From contig NZ_CP140098.1 in NCBI RefSeq assembly GCF_034440735.1, positions 1,171,501 to 1,235,500 on the forward strand: DNA of 64,000 bases. The letters run 5' to 3'. This document shows positions 10,877-17,941 of this stretch, one piece after another. The notes under the pieces are model-generated. The model was not told the origin of the DNA and made no database searches. It worked only from the letters and a program-made list of their open reading frames with translations. The first letter of the stretch is position 1; each line of letters starts with the position of its first letter. The position numbers were made by a program, and so were the translations under genes. The DNA is from Deinococcus sp. AB2017081 (GTDB lineage Bacteria > Deinococcota > Deinococci > Deinococcales > Deinococcaceae).

Positions 10877-11695
10877 CTACAGCCAGGGCTTCTTGCCCAT
10901 CACGTAGTCCCGGTCGAAGTCGGCGTCGGACTTGGTCAGGTAGATGATGCCCTCGACGAGGCCCAGCAGGGCGACCGCGCTGCTGACCAGGGCCGCGAGC
11001 GGCACCGTGACGACCAGGCCGAAGCCCAGGGTGATCAGTCCCAGCACCAGCGCCAGGATCCACACGCCCACGTTCACGCCCAGCATGATCAGGCCCGGCG
11101 TGGTCATGCCCAGGTAGAACTTGTGAACCCCCAGACTGCCCAGGACGATGCCCAGGAGGCCCGCGATCACCTTCTTCTGACCCGTGTCGCCGGACGAAAG
11201 GGCCGAATTGACCTGCTGCATGGCATGCCGGGCGCTGTCCCCAAGCGTGTCCAGTTCGCTGCGGGTCGGCGTGGGGGCCACATACGGCCCCTGCGGCATG
11301 ACCGGAGTCTTCGCCTGCGCGCCGGTCGCCCGCGTGACCCAGTCGTCGCCGGGAGCCGGGGGGGCAGGTGGCACGGGGCGGGGTGCAGGTTCCGGGATGC
11401 GCAGATCCTCCGGCCAGGCGGTCGGGGCCGGGGGCATGGGGGCGGCAGCGCTGGGCGGCGTGGACGCGGGTGCTGCGGGCATGGGCGCCGCCGGGGGACG
11501 CGGGGCGGGTGGAGCCTGCGGCGCGTTCATCACGTCGTCCACCCACGACGGCGCGGCGGCGGGAGCCGCGGGGGCCGCCGGCGGGGCAGGCCGGGCCGCC
11601 GGCGCGGGCGCGTTCAGCACCTCGTCCACCCACGAGGGGGCGGATCCCGCAGAGGTCGGGGAGTCCTGGCGGGCCGGATCGTCAGGGTGAGCCAT
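10877..11695 (-). CDS. TM2-domain membrane protein with a Pro/Ala-rich cytoplasmic region
   Basis: The protein has 272 residues. The first about 150 are low-complexity Pro/Ala and hold two copies of an APSWVD(E/D)V(L/M)NAP motif, which look like short binding repeats. The C-terminal about 95 residues form a TM2 domain: GLLGIVLGSLGVHKFYLG is the first helix with its conserved GxHxFYLG, followed by GVNVGVWILALVLGLIT and a third hydrophobic stretch. TM2 proteins are small membrane proteins of unclear function. TACTGT lies 5 nt before the ATG at 11695, suggesting a leaderless mRNA. No operon partner is seen. Confidence 0.8.
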   Translation of the reverse strand: MAHPDDPARQDSPTSAGSAPSWVDEVLNAPAPAARPAPPAAPAAPAAAPSWVDDVMNAPQAPPAPRPPAAPMPAAPASTPPSAAAPMPPAPTAWPEDLRIPEPAPRPVPPAPPAPGDDWVTRATGAQAKTPVMPQGPYVAPTPTRSELDTLGDSARHAMQQVNSALSSGDTGQKKVIAGLLGIVLGSLGVHKFYLGMTTPGLIMLGVNVGVWILALVLGLITLGFGLVVTVPLAALVSSAVALLGLVEGIIYLTKSDADFDRDYVMGKKPWL

Positions 11696-11737
11696 ACCCC
11701 ACAGTACGCATTCCGAGGTCGGCGCGTTGCGTCCTCC

Positions 11738-12580
11738 CTATGGCTGAGGCCAGGTGGCCCCCTGGGTTCCCCGCACGCCCCGGGCCACGATCACCGGCAG
11801 CGGCACCGTGAGTGGCCCGGAGGCGAACAGCGGGGCCAGGTCTGCCCGGTGCTCGACCTCGAGCTGTGCCCGCGCGTCCGGTGTCAGGTTCGCCAGCGGC
11901 TGCCCCTCCAGGCCCGCCACGATGTCGGCCCAGCGCTGATCCACGTCGGACAGCACATACGGCACGTCGGTCAGGGTCACCGCCACGTCCTCCAGCCCGG
12001 CCGAGATCAGCAGGTCGCGGGCCGCTCCCGGGGTGGGCAGGCGGCCGGTCGGTGGGAAGCCCGGTGTGACGCCGTGTGTGCCCAGCCGCTCCCGCCACTG
12101 CCCCGGCAGTTCGCCCAGCAGCCCGGCACCGAACGACGAGATCACGACCACACCGCCCGGCCGCACCACCCGCCGCCACTCACGCAGTGCCGCGACCATG
12201 TCCGGCACAAAGAAGATTCCGGACGCGCACGCCACGGTGTCGAACGCGGCCTCCGGGAAGGGCAGCGCTGCCGCGTCAGCCGGGAGAAAGGTCACGTGCT
12301 CCAGCTCCAGGGCGGCAGCCTTGGCATGCGCCACGGCCAGCATGCCTGCCGACAGATCGGTGCCCACCACCCGGCCGCCGGGCAGTGCCCGGGCCGCGAG
12401 CGCGAGCGCCACGTGGCCCGTACCACTCATCACGTCCAGAACGGCCTGCCCCGGCGTGACCGGCACCTGCGCGGCCACGACCTGTGCGACCTGTGCCAGG
12501 AAGCCCAGGCGGTCGTACGACGCCGCGAGCCCATCGAACTGCAGCCGGTTGCGGTGCTCCCAGCCTTCTGGAATCGTCAT
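11738..12580 (-). CDS. Class I SAM-dependent methyltransferase
   Basis: This 280-residue cytoplasmic protein has the Rossmann-fold methyltransferase motifs in order: motif I VLDVMSGTGHVAL binds S-adenosylmethionine, GTDLSAGML is motif II, DAAALPFPEAAFD is motif III, and VVRPGGVVVISSF is post-motif III. The pattern resembles UbiE/Methyltransf_11 enzymes acting on small molecules. The substrate is not identifiable, and the neighbours give no hint. TACCGT at 12586-12591 lies 5 nt before the ATG, so transcription is probably leaderless and independent of the upstream pair, which ends in a strong stem-loop at 12592-12627. Confidence 0.85.
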   Translation of the reverse strand: MTIPEGWEHRNRLQFDGLAASYDRLGFLAQVAQVVAAQVPVTPGQAVLDVMSGTGHVALALAARALPGGRVVGTDLSAGMLAVAHAKAAALELEHVTFLPADAAALPFPEAAFDTVACASGIFFVPDMVAALREWRRVVRPGGVVVISSFGAGLLGELPGQWRERLGTHGVTPGFPPTGRLPTPGAARDLLISAGLEDVAVTLTDVPYVLSDVDQRWADIVAGLEGQPLANLTPDARAQLEVEHRADLAPLFASGPLTVPLPVIVARGVRGTQGATWPQP

Positions 12581-12591
12581 GCCCTACGGTA

Positions 12592-12627
12592 CGCCGCGAC
12601 CGGAGACGCTGCTCTCCGGTCGCGGCG
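12592..12627 (-). terminator. 15-bp perfect stem-loop terminator
   Basis: Positions 12592-12606 and 12613-12627 pair perfectly over 15 bp around a 6-nt loop. The hairpin directly follows the PEP mutase-like gene (stop at 12648) and abuts the -10 box of the methyltransferase gene, so it insulates two leftward units. Confidence 0.75.
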
Positions 12628-12647
12628 GGATCCGGTGGAACGGGCCG

Positions 12648-13445
12648 TCAGTTCAGGGGGCGCGTGCCGGCCGGCAGGGCTCCGCCCGCCACGAGGTCGG
12701 CGGCCGCATCCTGCAGCGCCGTCAGGGCGACGCGCTGCGTGAAGGGGCCGGTGGACACGCGGGCCACCCCCAGCGCCTGCAGCTCGCGGGCGTCCAGGCT
12801 GACCCCGGGCACGCTGATGACCGTCAGGCGGTTGTGGCCCAGTGATCCCGCCACGTCGCGGATCTCCTCGCGATCCACGAGGCCGGGGACGAACACCACG
12901 GGAGCGCCCGCCTCCAGGAAGGCCCGGCCCCGCTGCACGACCTCCTCGATCACGTCCGCACGCGGCTGGCCTTCCGGTGCGCGCAGCGCGACATCGGTTC
13001 GGGCATTCAGGACGAACTCGATCCCTGCCTCGCGCCCGGCCGCCATGACCGCCTCGACCGCCCGCACGGCCTGATCCAGGGGGCGCAGCGCGTCCTCGAG
13101 GTTGCCACCGACCACGCCGATCTCGATGGCGCGTCGGGCGGTCTCGCCGGCATTGCCGTAGCCGGCCTCGAAGTCCATGCTGACGGGCAGCGGGGTGGCC
13201 CGCACGATGCGCCCCACCATGTCCAGGTGCAGGTCGAGCGGGATCTTTTCGCCGTCCGGATAGCCGAAGGTGGACGCGATCGAGTGGCTGGCCGTGGCGA
13301 GGGCCCGGACGCCGGGCGTGGCGGCCACCACCTGGGCGGACACGACGTCCCACACGTTCGGCAGCACGAGGATATCGGCGGCGGTGTGCAGGTCAAGGAG
13401 GGTGCGCGCGCGGGCGGCGAGGTCGGCAGGGGTGCTGGTGGTCAT
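12648..13445 (-). CDS. Isocitrate lyase/PEP mutase superfamily protein
   Basis: This 265-residue protein belongs to the ICL/PEPM superfamily of TIM-barrel enzymes that make or break C-C or C-P bonds next to a carboxylate. Visible blocks are LPNVWDVVSAQ, the metal-binding VSMDFEAGYGN near 85-95, GGNLED near 115, and VLNARTD. The KKCGH loop of true isocitrate lyases is absent, so it is not an aceA product; a carboxy-PEP mutase-like, oxaloacetate-hydrolase-like or 2-methylisocitrate-lyase-like role is possible. It is the second gene of a tetR operon (40-nt gap) and has a good binding site, AGGAG before the ATG. The true substrate is unknown. Confidence 0.82.
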   Translation of the reverse strand: MTTSTPADLAARARTLLDLHTAADILVLPNVWDVVSAQVVAATPGVRALATASHSIASTFGYPDGEKIPLDLHLDMVGRIVRATPLPVSMDFEAGYGNAGETARRAIEIGVVGGNLEDALRPLDQAVRAVEAVMAAGREAGIEFVLNARTDVALRAPEGQPRADVIEEVVQRGRAFLEAGAPVVFVPGLVDREEIRDVAGSLGHNRLTVISVPGVSLDARELQALGVARVSTGPFTQRVALTALQDAAADLVAGGALPAGTRPLN

Positions 13446-13484
13446 GTGGTCTCCTGGGGGGCGGGGAACTGCGGCGGTTGCGGA

Positions 13485-14057
13485 TCAGGCGTACAGGTCG
13501 GCCACGGCGGCGCGCGCGAGCTGCGTGAAGCGCGAGGCGTCGCGGGCAGCGCGGGCGAGCAGCATGGCTCCTTCCAGCGTGGCGAGCAGGGACGCCGCCG
13601 CGAGTTCACGAGCTCCCGTGACGCGCAGTTCCCCGGCCGCGATCCCGGCCTGCAGCACGCCGCCCAGCCAGCGTTCGTTCAGATCGAAGAACGCCTGGAT
13701 CTCCTCGCGCATTCCGGCGGGCAGGGCGGCGTCCTCGGCGGTCAGCACGGTACACAGGCAGATCCGGCCGTCGTCGTGGACGACCTCGCGGTAGCTGTCC
13801 ACGTAACGGTCGAGGCGGCGCCGGGGGGACGGTTCGGCGTCCAGTCCAGTCAGGATGTCCTGAAGCCACTCGCGGTAGCGGCGGACGAGGGCGAGCCCCA
13901 GTTCGGCCTTGCTGGGGAAGTGGTAGTGGATGCTGGCGTTGCGGATGCCGAGCTGTGTGCCGATGTCCAGGTAGCTGAAGGCGTTGAACCCGCGCTCCTG
14001 AGTGAGCCGCTGGGCGACGTCGAGGATGCGGTCGCGGGTGGGGGAGGATCTGGACAC
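13485..14057 (-). CDS. TetR-family transcriptional regulator
   Basis: The 190-residue protein has a TetR N-terminal helix-turn-helix: RDRILDVAQRLTQERGFNAFS, then YLDIGTQLGIRNASIHYHFPSK with the conserved YHF-K end. The C-terminal ligand-binding half has one Cys pair, CLC, at about 99-101, and no close family I can name. It starts with GTG at 14057, 6 nt after the -10 box, so the mRNA is leaderless. Its promoter spacer is completely filled by an 18-bp palindrome (14069-14086), which makes autorepression very likely. The downstream PEP mutase-like gene is probably the regulated enzyme. The inducer is unknown. Confidence 0.9.
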   Translation of the reverse strand: MSRSSPTRDRILDVAQRLTQERGFNAFSYLDIGTQLGIRNASIHYHFPSKAELGLALVRRYREWLQDILTGLDAEPSPRRRLDRYVDSYREVVHDDGRICLCTVLTAEDAALPAGMREEIQAFFDLNERWLGGVLQAGIAAGELRVTGARELAAASLLATLEGAMLLARAARDASRFTQLARAAVADLYA

Positions 14058-14063
14058 GGGAAG

Positions 14064-14093
14064 AGTATCTACCTACATGTAGGTAGGTGTCAA
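14064..14093 (-). promoter_or_regulatory. tetR promoter with an 18-bp operator in the spacer
   Basis: On the minus strand a perfect TTGACA (-35, 14088-14093) is followed by 18 nt and GATACT (-10, 14064-14069). The perfect palindrome CTACCTACATGTAGGTAG covers 14069-14086, filling the spacer and overlapping the first -10 base. Repressor bound there would block RNA polymerase. The GTG start follows 6 nt after the -10 box. Confidence 0.85.
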
Positions 14094-14109
14094 TGCCCGG
14101 TCGACCCGA

Positions 14110-15111
14110 TCACGCTCCGGCGAGCACCGCCCGCACCTGCGCCACCCGCTCCGCCACCGTGCCGCGCAGCAGCGTGAACGGCACGCCCCGCGACGCCAGA
14201 TCCTGCCGGATGAAGGCCTGCTGCACGGCCCGCACCTCGGTGTTCGCGCGCCAGCCGTCCTGCTCGTGCGGGAGGTCGGTGTCGCACACAAAGGTGTGCG
14301 CGTAGCGGCCCCGGCAGGCGTCGGCCAGCGCGTGCAGTTCCGGCCGGGCGGTGCCCGTCAGGAGGTACGACCACATCAGGGTGGTGGCGGCGTCCGTGTC
14401 GCTGAACACCCACTTGTGTGCGCCGGGCGATGTGATCGCCTCGTCCTCCAGCGCCCGGTGGCCCCGCGCGATCTCCAGGAAGTGGTCGGGCGACAGCGAC
14501 CCGGCCTCGCGCTCGTACACGTCCCGGCCGTACTCGCGCACCCACGCCGTCCCGAAGGCCTCACCCAGCGCCCGCGTCAGGGTGCTCTTGCCGGTGCTCT
14601 CCGCGCCCAGGATCACCACGCGCCGCACGAAATGGGCGTACACCACGGGATCGAGGAACGCCCGCAGGCCGTGCACGTCGGAGCGCAGCGCCGTCCCGCT
14701 GACCGGCACCGCCGCCCGCGCCGGATCGACCGCCACGTGCGCTGCGCCCAGCGACGCCGCGAAGGCCGGACCGTAGGCCTCCGACGTGAACACCGCGTCC
14801 GGCCGCACGCCCCAGCCGTCCAGCACGCCGCGCACGTACTCGCGGTGCACGGCGTCCGGTTCGTCGTTCAGGGGGGGATTCGGCGCGTCCGGCAACAGTT
14901 CCAGGCCCGGGCACAGCCGCGCCGGGTACAGCGCCCGGAGCCAGCCGCGCCGCAGCGGACTGGGCATGTCCGGAAAGTCCGGGCGCGAGTACACCCACAC
15001 GCTCACGCGCCCACACTGCTCAAGCGCGGCGTCCAGCACCCGCAGGTGCCCCCGGTGCAGCGGCGCGAACTTCCCGACGATCAGGCCGTGCCGATAGGTG
15101 TTCACCATCAT
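14110..15111 (-). CDS. nadR: NadR-type bifunctional NMN adenylyltransferase / ribosylnicotinamide kinase
   Basis: The N-terminal half is a nucleotidyltransferase: GKFAPLHRGHL holds the HxGH motif, and VPVSGTALRSD corresponds to the ISxT-type motif, so it should make NAD+ from NMN and ATP. The C-terminal half is a P-loop kinase, with Walker A GAESTGKST, expected to phosphorylate nicotinamide riboside to NMN. There is no N-terminal helix-turn-helix, so this NadR lacks the repressor domain of the enterobacterial protein. Three start codons in a row (ATG ATG GTG, 15111-15103) follow AAAGG; I give the first. It is the last gene of the NAD operon and follows pnuC after a 65-nt repeat-bearing gap. 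Confidence 0.93.
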   Translation of the reverse strand: MMVNTYRHGLIVGKFAPLHRGHLRVLDAALEQCGRVSVWVYSRPDFPDMPSPLRRGWLRALYPARLCPGLELLPDAPNPPLNDEPDAVHREYVRGVLDGWGVRPDAVFTSEAYGPAFAASLGAAHVAVDPARAAVPVSGTALRSDVHGLRAFLDPVVYAHFVRRVVILGAESTGKSTLTRALGEAFGTAWVREYGRDVYEREAGSLSPDHFLEIARGHRALEDEAITSPGAHKWVFSDTDAATTLMWSYLLTGTARPELHALADACRGRYAHTFVCDTDLPHEQDGWRANTEVRAVQQAFIRQDLASRGVPFTLLRGTVAERVAQVRAVLAGA

Positions 15112-15127
15112 CCTTTCGCTGGTCACA

Positions 15128-15172
15128 TGCCCCCTCACCCCAGCCCGCTCCCGCCAGGGGAGAGGGAGAACA
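15128..15172. repeat. REP-like GC-rich palindromic repeat between pnuC and nadR
   Basis: The stretch CCCCTCACCCC ... GGGGAGAGGGAG forms an imperfect hairpin (CCCTC-A-CCCC with GGGG-A-GAGGG). It resembles the dispersed CCCTCACCCC/GGGGAGAGGG repeats seen in many GC-rich genomes. It lies inside the NAD operon and could damp expression of nadR or stabilise the pnuC message. Confidence 0.5.
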
Positions 15173-15176
15173 ACCA

Positions 15177-15767
15177 TCAGGCAAACGCCACGTCCCGCCG
15201 CTCGTCCCGCCGCCACGCGCGCCAGCCGACCACGCTCATGGCCGCCAGCACGAACTGGAGGCCGAACAGCACCCAGTACTGCGTATGCCAGAAGTACACG
15301 GCCTGCACGGCATTCACCGCGATCCACACCGGCCACGACCACGCCCAGCGGCGCGTCGTGCCGAAGTTCGCCACCAGGGCCAGCGTCACCGCCGCGAACT
15401 GCACCCAGTTCCACGCCGAGCCGAAGTCCGTGACCGCCACCGTGGAGGCGAAGATCGCCAGGCTCGCCGCCCACGTCACCCCGTACCACGGCCCCTCGCG
15501 GAACGGCACGCCCCGCTCGTCGCGCTGCCGCTCCAGGTGCCACAGGTACAGCCCATGGATGCCGAACAGCAGGTACGTCACCTGCAGCCCCGCCAGCATC
15601 CACTGGTTGCCGCTCAGGAACAGGAGGAAGTACGGCAGCAGCGACAGGTTGCTCCAGTGCCAGTACACGCTGGACTTCGCCCACAGGAAATACAGGCTGA
15701 CCAGCACGCAGAGGCCCCCGGTCAGATCGAGGAGCAGCGGCGGGATATCCAGGCCGAACACGGTCAT
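15177..15767 (-). CDS. pnuC: Nicotinamide riboside transporter PnuC
   Basis: PnuC is an inner-membrane facilitator for nicotinamide riboside; NadR kinase traps the substrate by phosphorylation. The 196 residues contain about seven hydrophobic segments and the family's aromatic signatures, such as VYWHWSN, LFGIHGLYLWHLE, FGSAWNWVQF and WPVWIAVNAVQAVYFWHTQYW. It overlaps the NADAR gene by 4 nt (ATGA), so the two are translationally coupled, and nadR follows downstream. Confidence 0.93.
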   Translation of the reverse strand: MTVFGLDIPPLLLDLTGGLCVLVSLYFLWAKSSVYWHWSNLSLLPYFLLFLSGNQWMLAGLQVTYLLFGIHGLYLWHLERQRDERGVPFREGPWYGVTWAASLAIFASTVAVTDFGSAWNWVQFAAVTLALVANFGTTRRWAWSWPVWIAVNAVQAVYFWHTQYWVLFGLQFVLAAMSVVGWRAWRRDERRDVAFA

Positions 15768-16207
15768 GGTTCCTCCCTCAGCTCGCCGCGCAGTTCCATC
15801 AGGAGTTCGCCCAGGCGGTTGCGGCCCGTGCCGTCGCCGCCGTCCGCCCAGTACGCGTCGTTGCGCGTGTGCTCGACCAGCACGGCGTCCCCCGTGCCCA
15901 GCAGCAGCGACCGCAACGCCGGGTGCTGTGTGAACTTCGCGCGCAGGGCCACGCGCATCACATCGTCCTTCACGTCGTTCCAGTCGGCGCGGAAGGGCAG
16001 GTCACGCCGCCGGCCCATCTGCGCCGCCAGCATGGGCGTCGGCTGGGCCCGCACCTCCTCAACGTATGCCGTGCCCGCGAACTTCTGCGCCTGGAAGTAG
16101 TGCTCGGAGGTCGGCCACAGCACGCCGCCGATCTCGACGGGATGCCGGCTGAAATTGCTGAACTCGCCATACGGTTTGTCGGTCGCGTAGAAACGGATAA
16201 TGTTCAT
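15764..16207 (-). CDS. NADAR-domain protein (YbiA-like N-glycosidase)
   Basis: The 147-residue protein is a single NADAR domain. It begins IIRFYATDKPYGEFSNFSRHP, then WPTSEHYFQAQKF, a central DWNDVKDDVMRVALRAKF and a C-terminal DAYWADGGDGTGRNRLGELLM, all hallmark blocks. NADAR proteins hydrolyse N-glycosidic bonds in riboflavin intermediates or remove ADP-ribose from guanine in nucleic acids. I prefer the ATG at 16207 because GAGGG lies 6 nt before it; another ATG at 16213 is possible. It is coupled to pnuC by a 4-nt overlap, and its place in an NAD operon favours an ADP-ribose-related role, which is inference. Confidence 0.88.
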   Translation of the reverse strand: MNIIRFYATDKPYGEFSNFSRHPVEIGGVLWPTSEHYFQAQKFAGTAYVEEVRAQPTPMLAAQMGRRRDLPFRADWNDVKDDVMRVALRAKFTQHPALRSLLLGTGDAVLVEHTRNDAYWADGGDGTGRNRLGELLMELRGELREEP

Positions 16208-16216
16208 GGTCATCCC

Positions 16217-16804
16217 TCAGGTCTCGATCCGGAGCGAGGCCACCCCGCCCCACGCGCCGCCCGGCAACCGCACCAGATCCAGCAGCAGGATTGCCACCCG
16301 GCCCGCCGTGACCGTCACCAGCCGCCGCTCCGGGTAGGCAGTGAACAGGGCCTGGGCCGCCCTGATCGTGTCCGGCTCGCCCGGCCCATAGAGGTCGCCC
16401 GCGGTGCCGTCGGCCTCGCGCTGCGCCAGCCGCTCCGCCAGCCGGAAGTCCGAGGGTCGCACCTCGACCTCCACCTCGCCCGTCGGGAGGGGCCGCAGGC
16501 CCAGCCAGTCCACGCGGCCCAGTTCCTCCGCCGTGAACGCGCGCGGCAGCACGAAGGGCACGAAGGGCGTGTCCGTGTCGCTCGACTCGGTCAGGGACGA
16601 CAGCGCCGCCGCCAGTGCCGCCGCGAAGGTCACGCCCTCCTGCATCGCCTCCGCACCCGCCGGTTCTCCCGGCTGCCCGTCCCAGGTGTACACCCCGTCC
16701 GGTGTCAGCCGCCCCGCGATCACGACGGGCGACACCGACCCGTCCGCCCCGTAGGCCACCAGCCGCTCCAGCTGAAGCGGCGCGTTCAGATCCAATCCGG
16801 TCAT
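16217..16804 (-). CDS. Uncharacterised protein in the NAD operon
   Basis: I do not recognise this 195-residue acidic protein. It has no signal peptide or membrane helix. The middle is rich in Asp, Glu, Ser and Thr (EGVTFAAALAAALSSL then SSDTDTPF), and the end is predicted beta-rich (RRLVTVTAGRVAILLLDLV). It starts inside the stop of the preceding gene (ATGA overlap at 16801-16804) and ends just before the NADAR gene, so it is very probably co-translated with enzymes of ADP-ribose or NAD metabolism. GC content is as high as its neighbours, arguing for long residence. Confidence 0.75.
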   Translation of the reverse strand: MTGLDLNAPLQLERLVAYGADGSVSPVVIAGRLTPDGVYTWDGQPGEPAGAEAMQEGVTFAAALAAALSSLTESSDTDTPFVPFVLPRAFTAEELGRVDWLGLRPLPTGEVEVEVRPSDFRLAERLAQREADGTAGDLYGPGEPDTIRAAQALFTAYPERRLVTVTAGRVAILLLDLVRLPGGAWGGVASLRIET

Positions 16805-17277
16805 TCGTCCTCCTCCGGCAGGTGAGTCACCGGGTCGATCCGGCCCGCGTAGCCTTCACCTGCGAAATGGCCCACCACCCGGATCGGCCCGATGAGCGCG
16901 GCATTGAAGGCGTCCAGCTCCTCGGCCGGCACCCACAATTCCTGATGCTCGTGCTGCGCGCCCACCACCTGAATGTCGTAGCGGGTCGCCACGTCCGCGC
17001 GCACGTCGAATTCCGTCACGAACCCCACGGGCGGGACATTGCGTTTCGCGTTCCAGTCCCGCGCGATCTCCTCCGCGTACGGGCGGTTCAGCACCGGGTA
17101 GAAGATCGGCTGATCCGGCAACCGAGGCGGCCACGCCCGCCACCCGGCCGCCGCCAACAGCCGCAACTCGTGAAGGCCCGTCGGACGCCAGAGCGTGACG
17201 GTCTCGCCCACAGGTGGCCACGGCACCGTGCGCTCGGCATTGGGCGGGAAGAGGGTGTCGAGCCAGTTATTGCTCAT
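16801..17277 (-). CDS. Conserved small protein of the type often labelled ADP-ribosylation/crystallin J1
   Basis: The protein has 158 residues and no membrane segment. Its core reads TLWRPTGLHELRLLAAAG, then WPPRLPDQPIFYPVLN, then YAEEIARDWN and ELWVPAEELDAFN. From memory this core (PPRLP-QPIFYPVLN-YA-IARDWN ... WIPAEEL-FN) is a widespread bacterial family carrying the database label ADP-ribosylation/crystallin J1; that label is transferred and not a proven activity. The start overlaps the preceding gene by 11 nt and its stop overlaps the next start by 4 nt. Placement beside a NADAR gene supports a role in ADP-ribose or NAD chemistry. Confidence 0.75.
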   Translation of the reverse strand: MSNNWLDTLFPPNAERTVPWPPVGETVTLWRPTGLHELRLLAAAGWRAWPPRLPDQPIFYPVLNRPYAEEIARDWNAKRNVPPVGFVTEFDVRADVATRYDIQVVGAQHEHQELWVPAEELDAFNAALIGPIRVVGHFAGEGYAGRIDPVTHLPEEDE

Positions 17278-17941
17278 CCGCGTAGGCCTCTATCTGACTG
17301 AGTGACGCCACCTGTCGTGCAAGGGCGGTCAGTTTCCAGGCGAACCCTGCTCCTCTCTGTGACGGCGTGTCCTGCCACTCTCCATCACGATCTGTGAGCG
17401 TTTCCTTCGACAGAAGACCGAGTTGCTCAAGACCCAGCAGTGCTGCCACAAACTGTTGTCTTGTCAGGCCGGGGATTGATACCTGCGAGTCGACCGGAAT
17501 CATGTCCATGTAAGGATCAATCGGATCAAGCAGACGGAAGTATTCGAAGAATACGCTGAGCTCGCGGTCTGAGATTCCCTCGATGATGCGCAGGGTCTGG
17601 AAGCGGTCAAGTTCTGGTGCCGGATAGACGAGCGTGCAGCCGGCGAGTGCGCGCGCAATGAAGCGCAGTTTTCGTTCCGTTTCTGCGACCTCCGCGGCCC
17701 GAAGCGCCTGCATGACGTTCGCAGTAAACGCTTCAGAGCGCACGTACTCCTGATCGATGCTCCTACGTCCGGCTGCCACCTTCTGGTTCAGCAGGCCAAT
17801 TTCATAGTGGAGCGCCTGCTCCAGCTGAGCGAGTTTCCTCTGGCTCGCGGCGATGTATGCACCCTGGAGGACGCCTGCCGGAATGTTGACGCCTGGGATC
17901 AGCGACAACACGGGCAGCAGGCGTTCAAGCTGCTGGCTCAC
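17267..17941 (-). CDS. Uncharacterised lower-GC protein inside the NAD operon
   Basis: I do not recognise this 224-residue protein. It begins with a hydrophobic stretch (LLPVLSLIPGVNIPAGVLQGAYIAA), followed by a helical, charged region (QRKLAQLEQALHYEIGLLNQ) and ERKLRFIARALAG. The C-terminal part has the look of a winged-helix-like module (QFVAALLGLEQLGLLSKETL). It starts with GTG at 17941, sharing GTGA with the nadV stop, and its end overlaps the next start by 11 nt. Base composition differs from its neighbours: two rows I counted (17401-17460 and 17521-17580) are each 31/60 GC, against 40/60 in 16801-16860. This suggests a later acquisition fitted neatly into the operon. Confidence 0.75.
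   Translation of the reverse strand: MSQQLERLLPVLSLIPGVNIPAGVLQGAYIAASQRKLAQLEQALHYEIGLLNQKVAAGRRSIDQEYVRSEAFTANVMQALRAAEVAETERKLRFIARALAGCTLVYPAPELDRFQTLRIIEGISDRELSVFFEYFRLLDPIDPYMDMIPVDSQVSIPGLTRQQFVAALLGLEQLGLLSKETLTDRDGEWQDTPSQRGAGFAWKLTALARQVASLSQIEAYADEQ

Noticed and set aside
10865..12742. Long rightward open frame across the TM2 and methyltransferase genes
   Set aside because: No domain, biased composition, no start signal; both opposite-strand genes are recognisable families.
15112..15684. N-terminal extension of nadR into pnuC
   Set aside because: The extension is a frame-shifted reading of pnuC; nadR motifs start right after the ATG ATG GTG at 15111.
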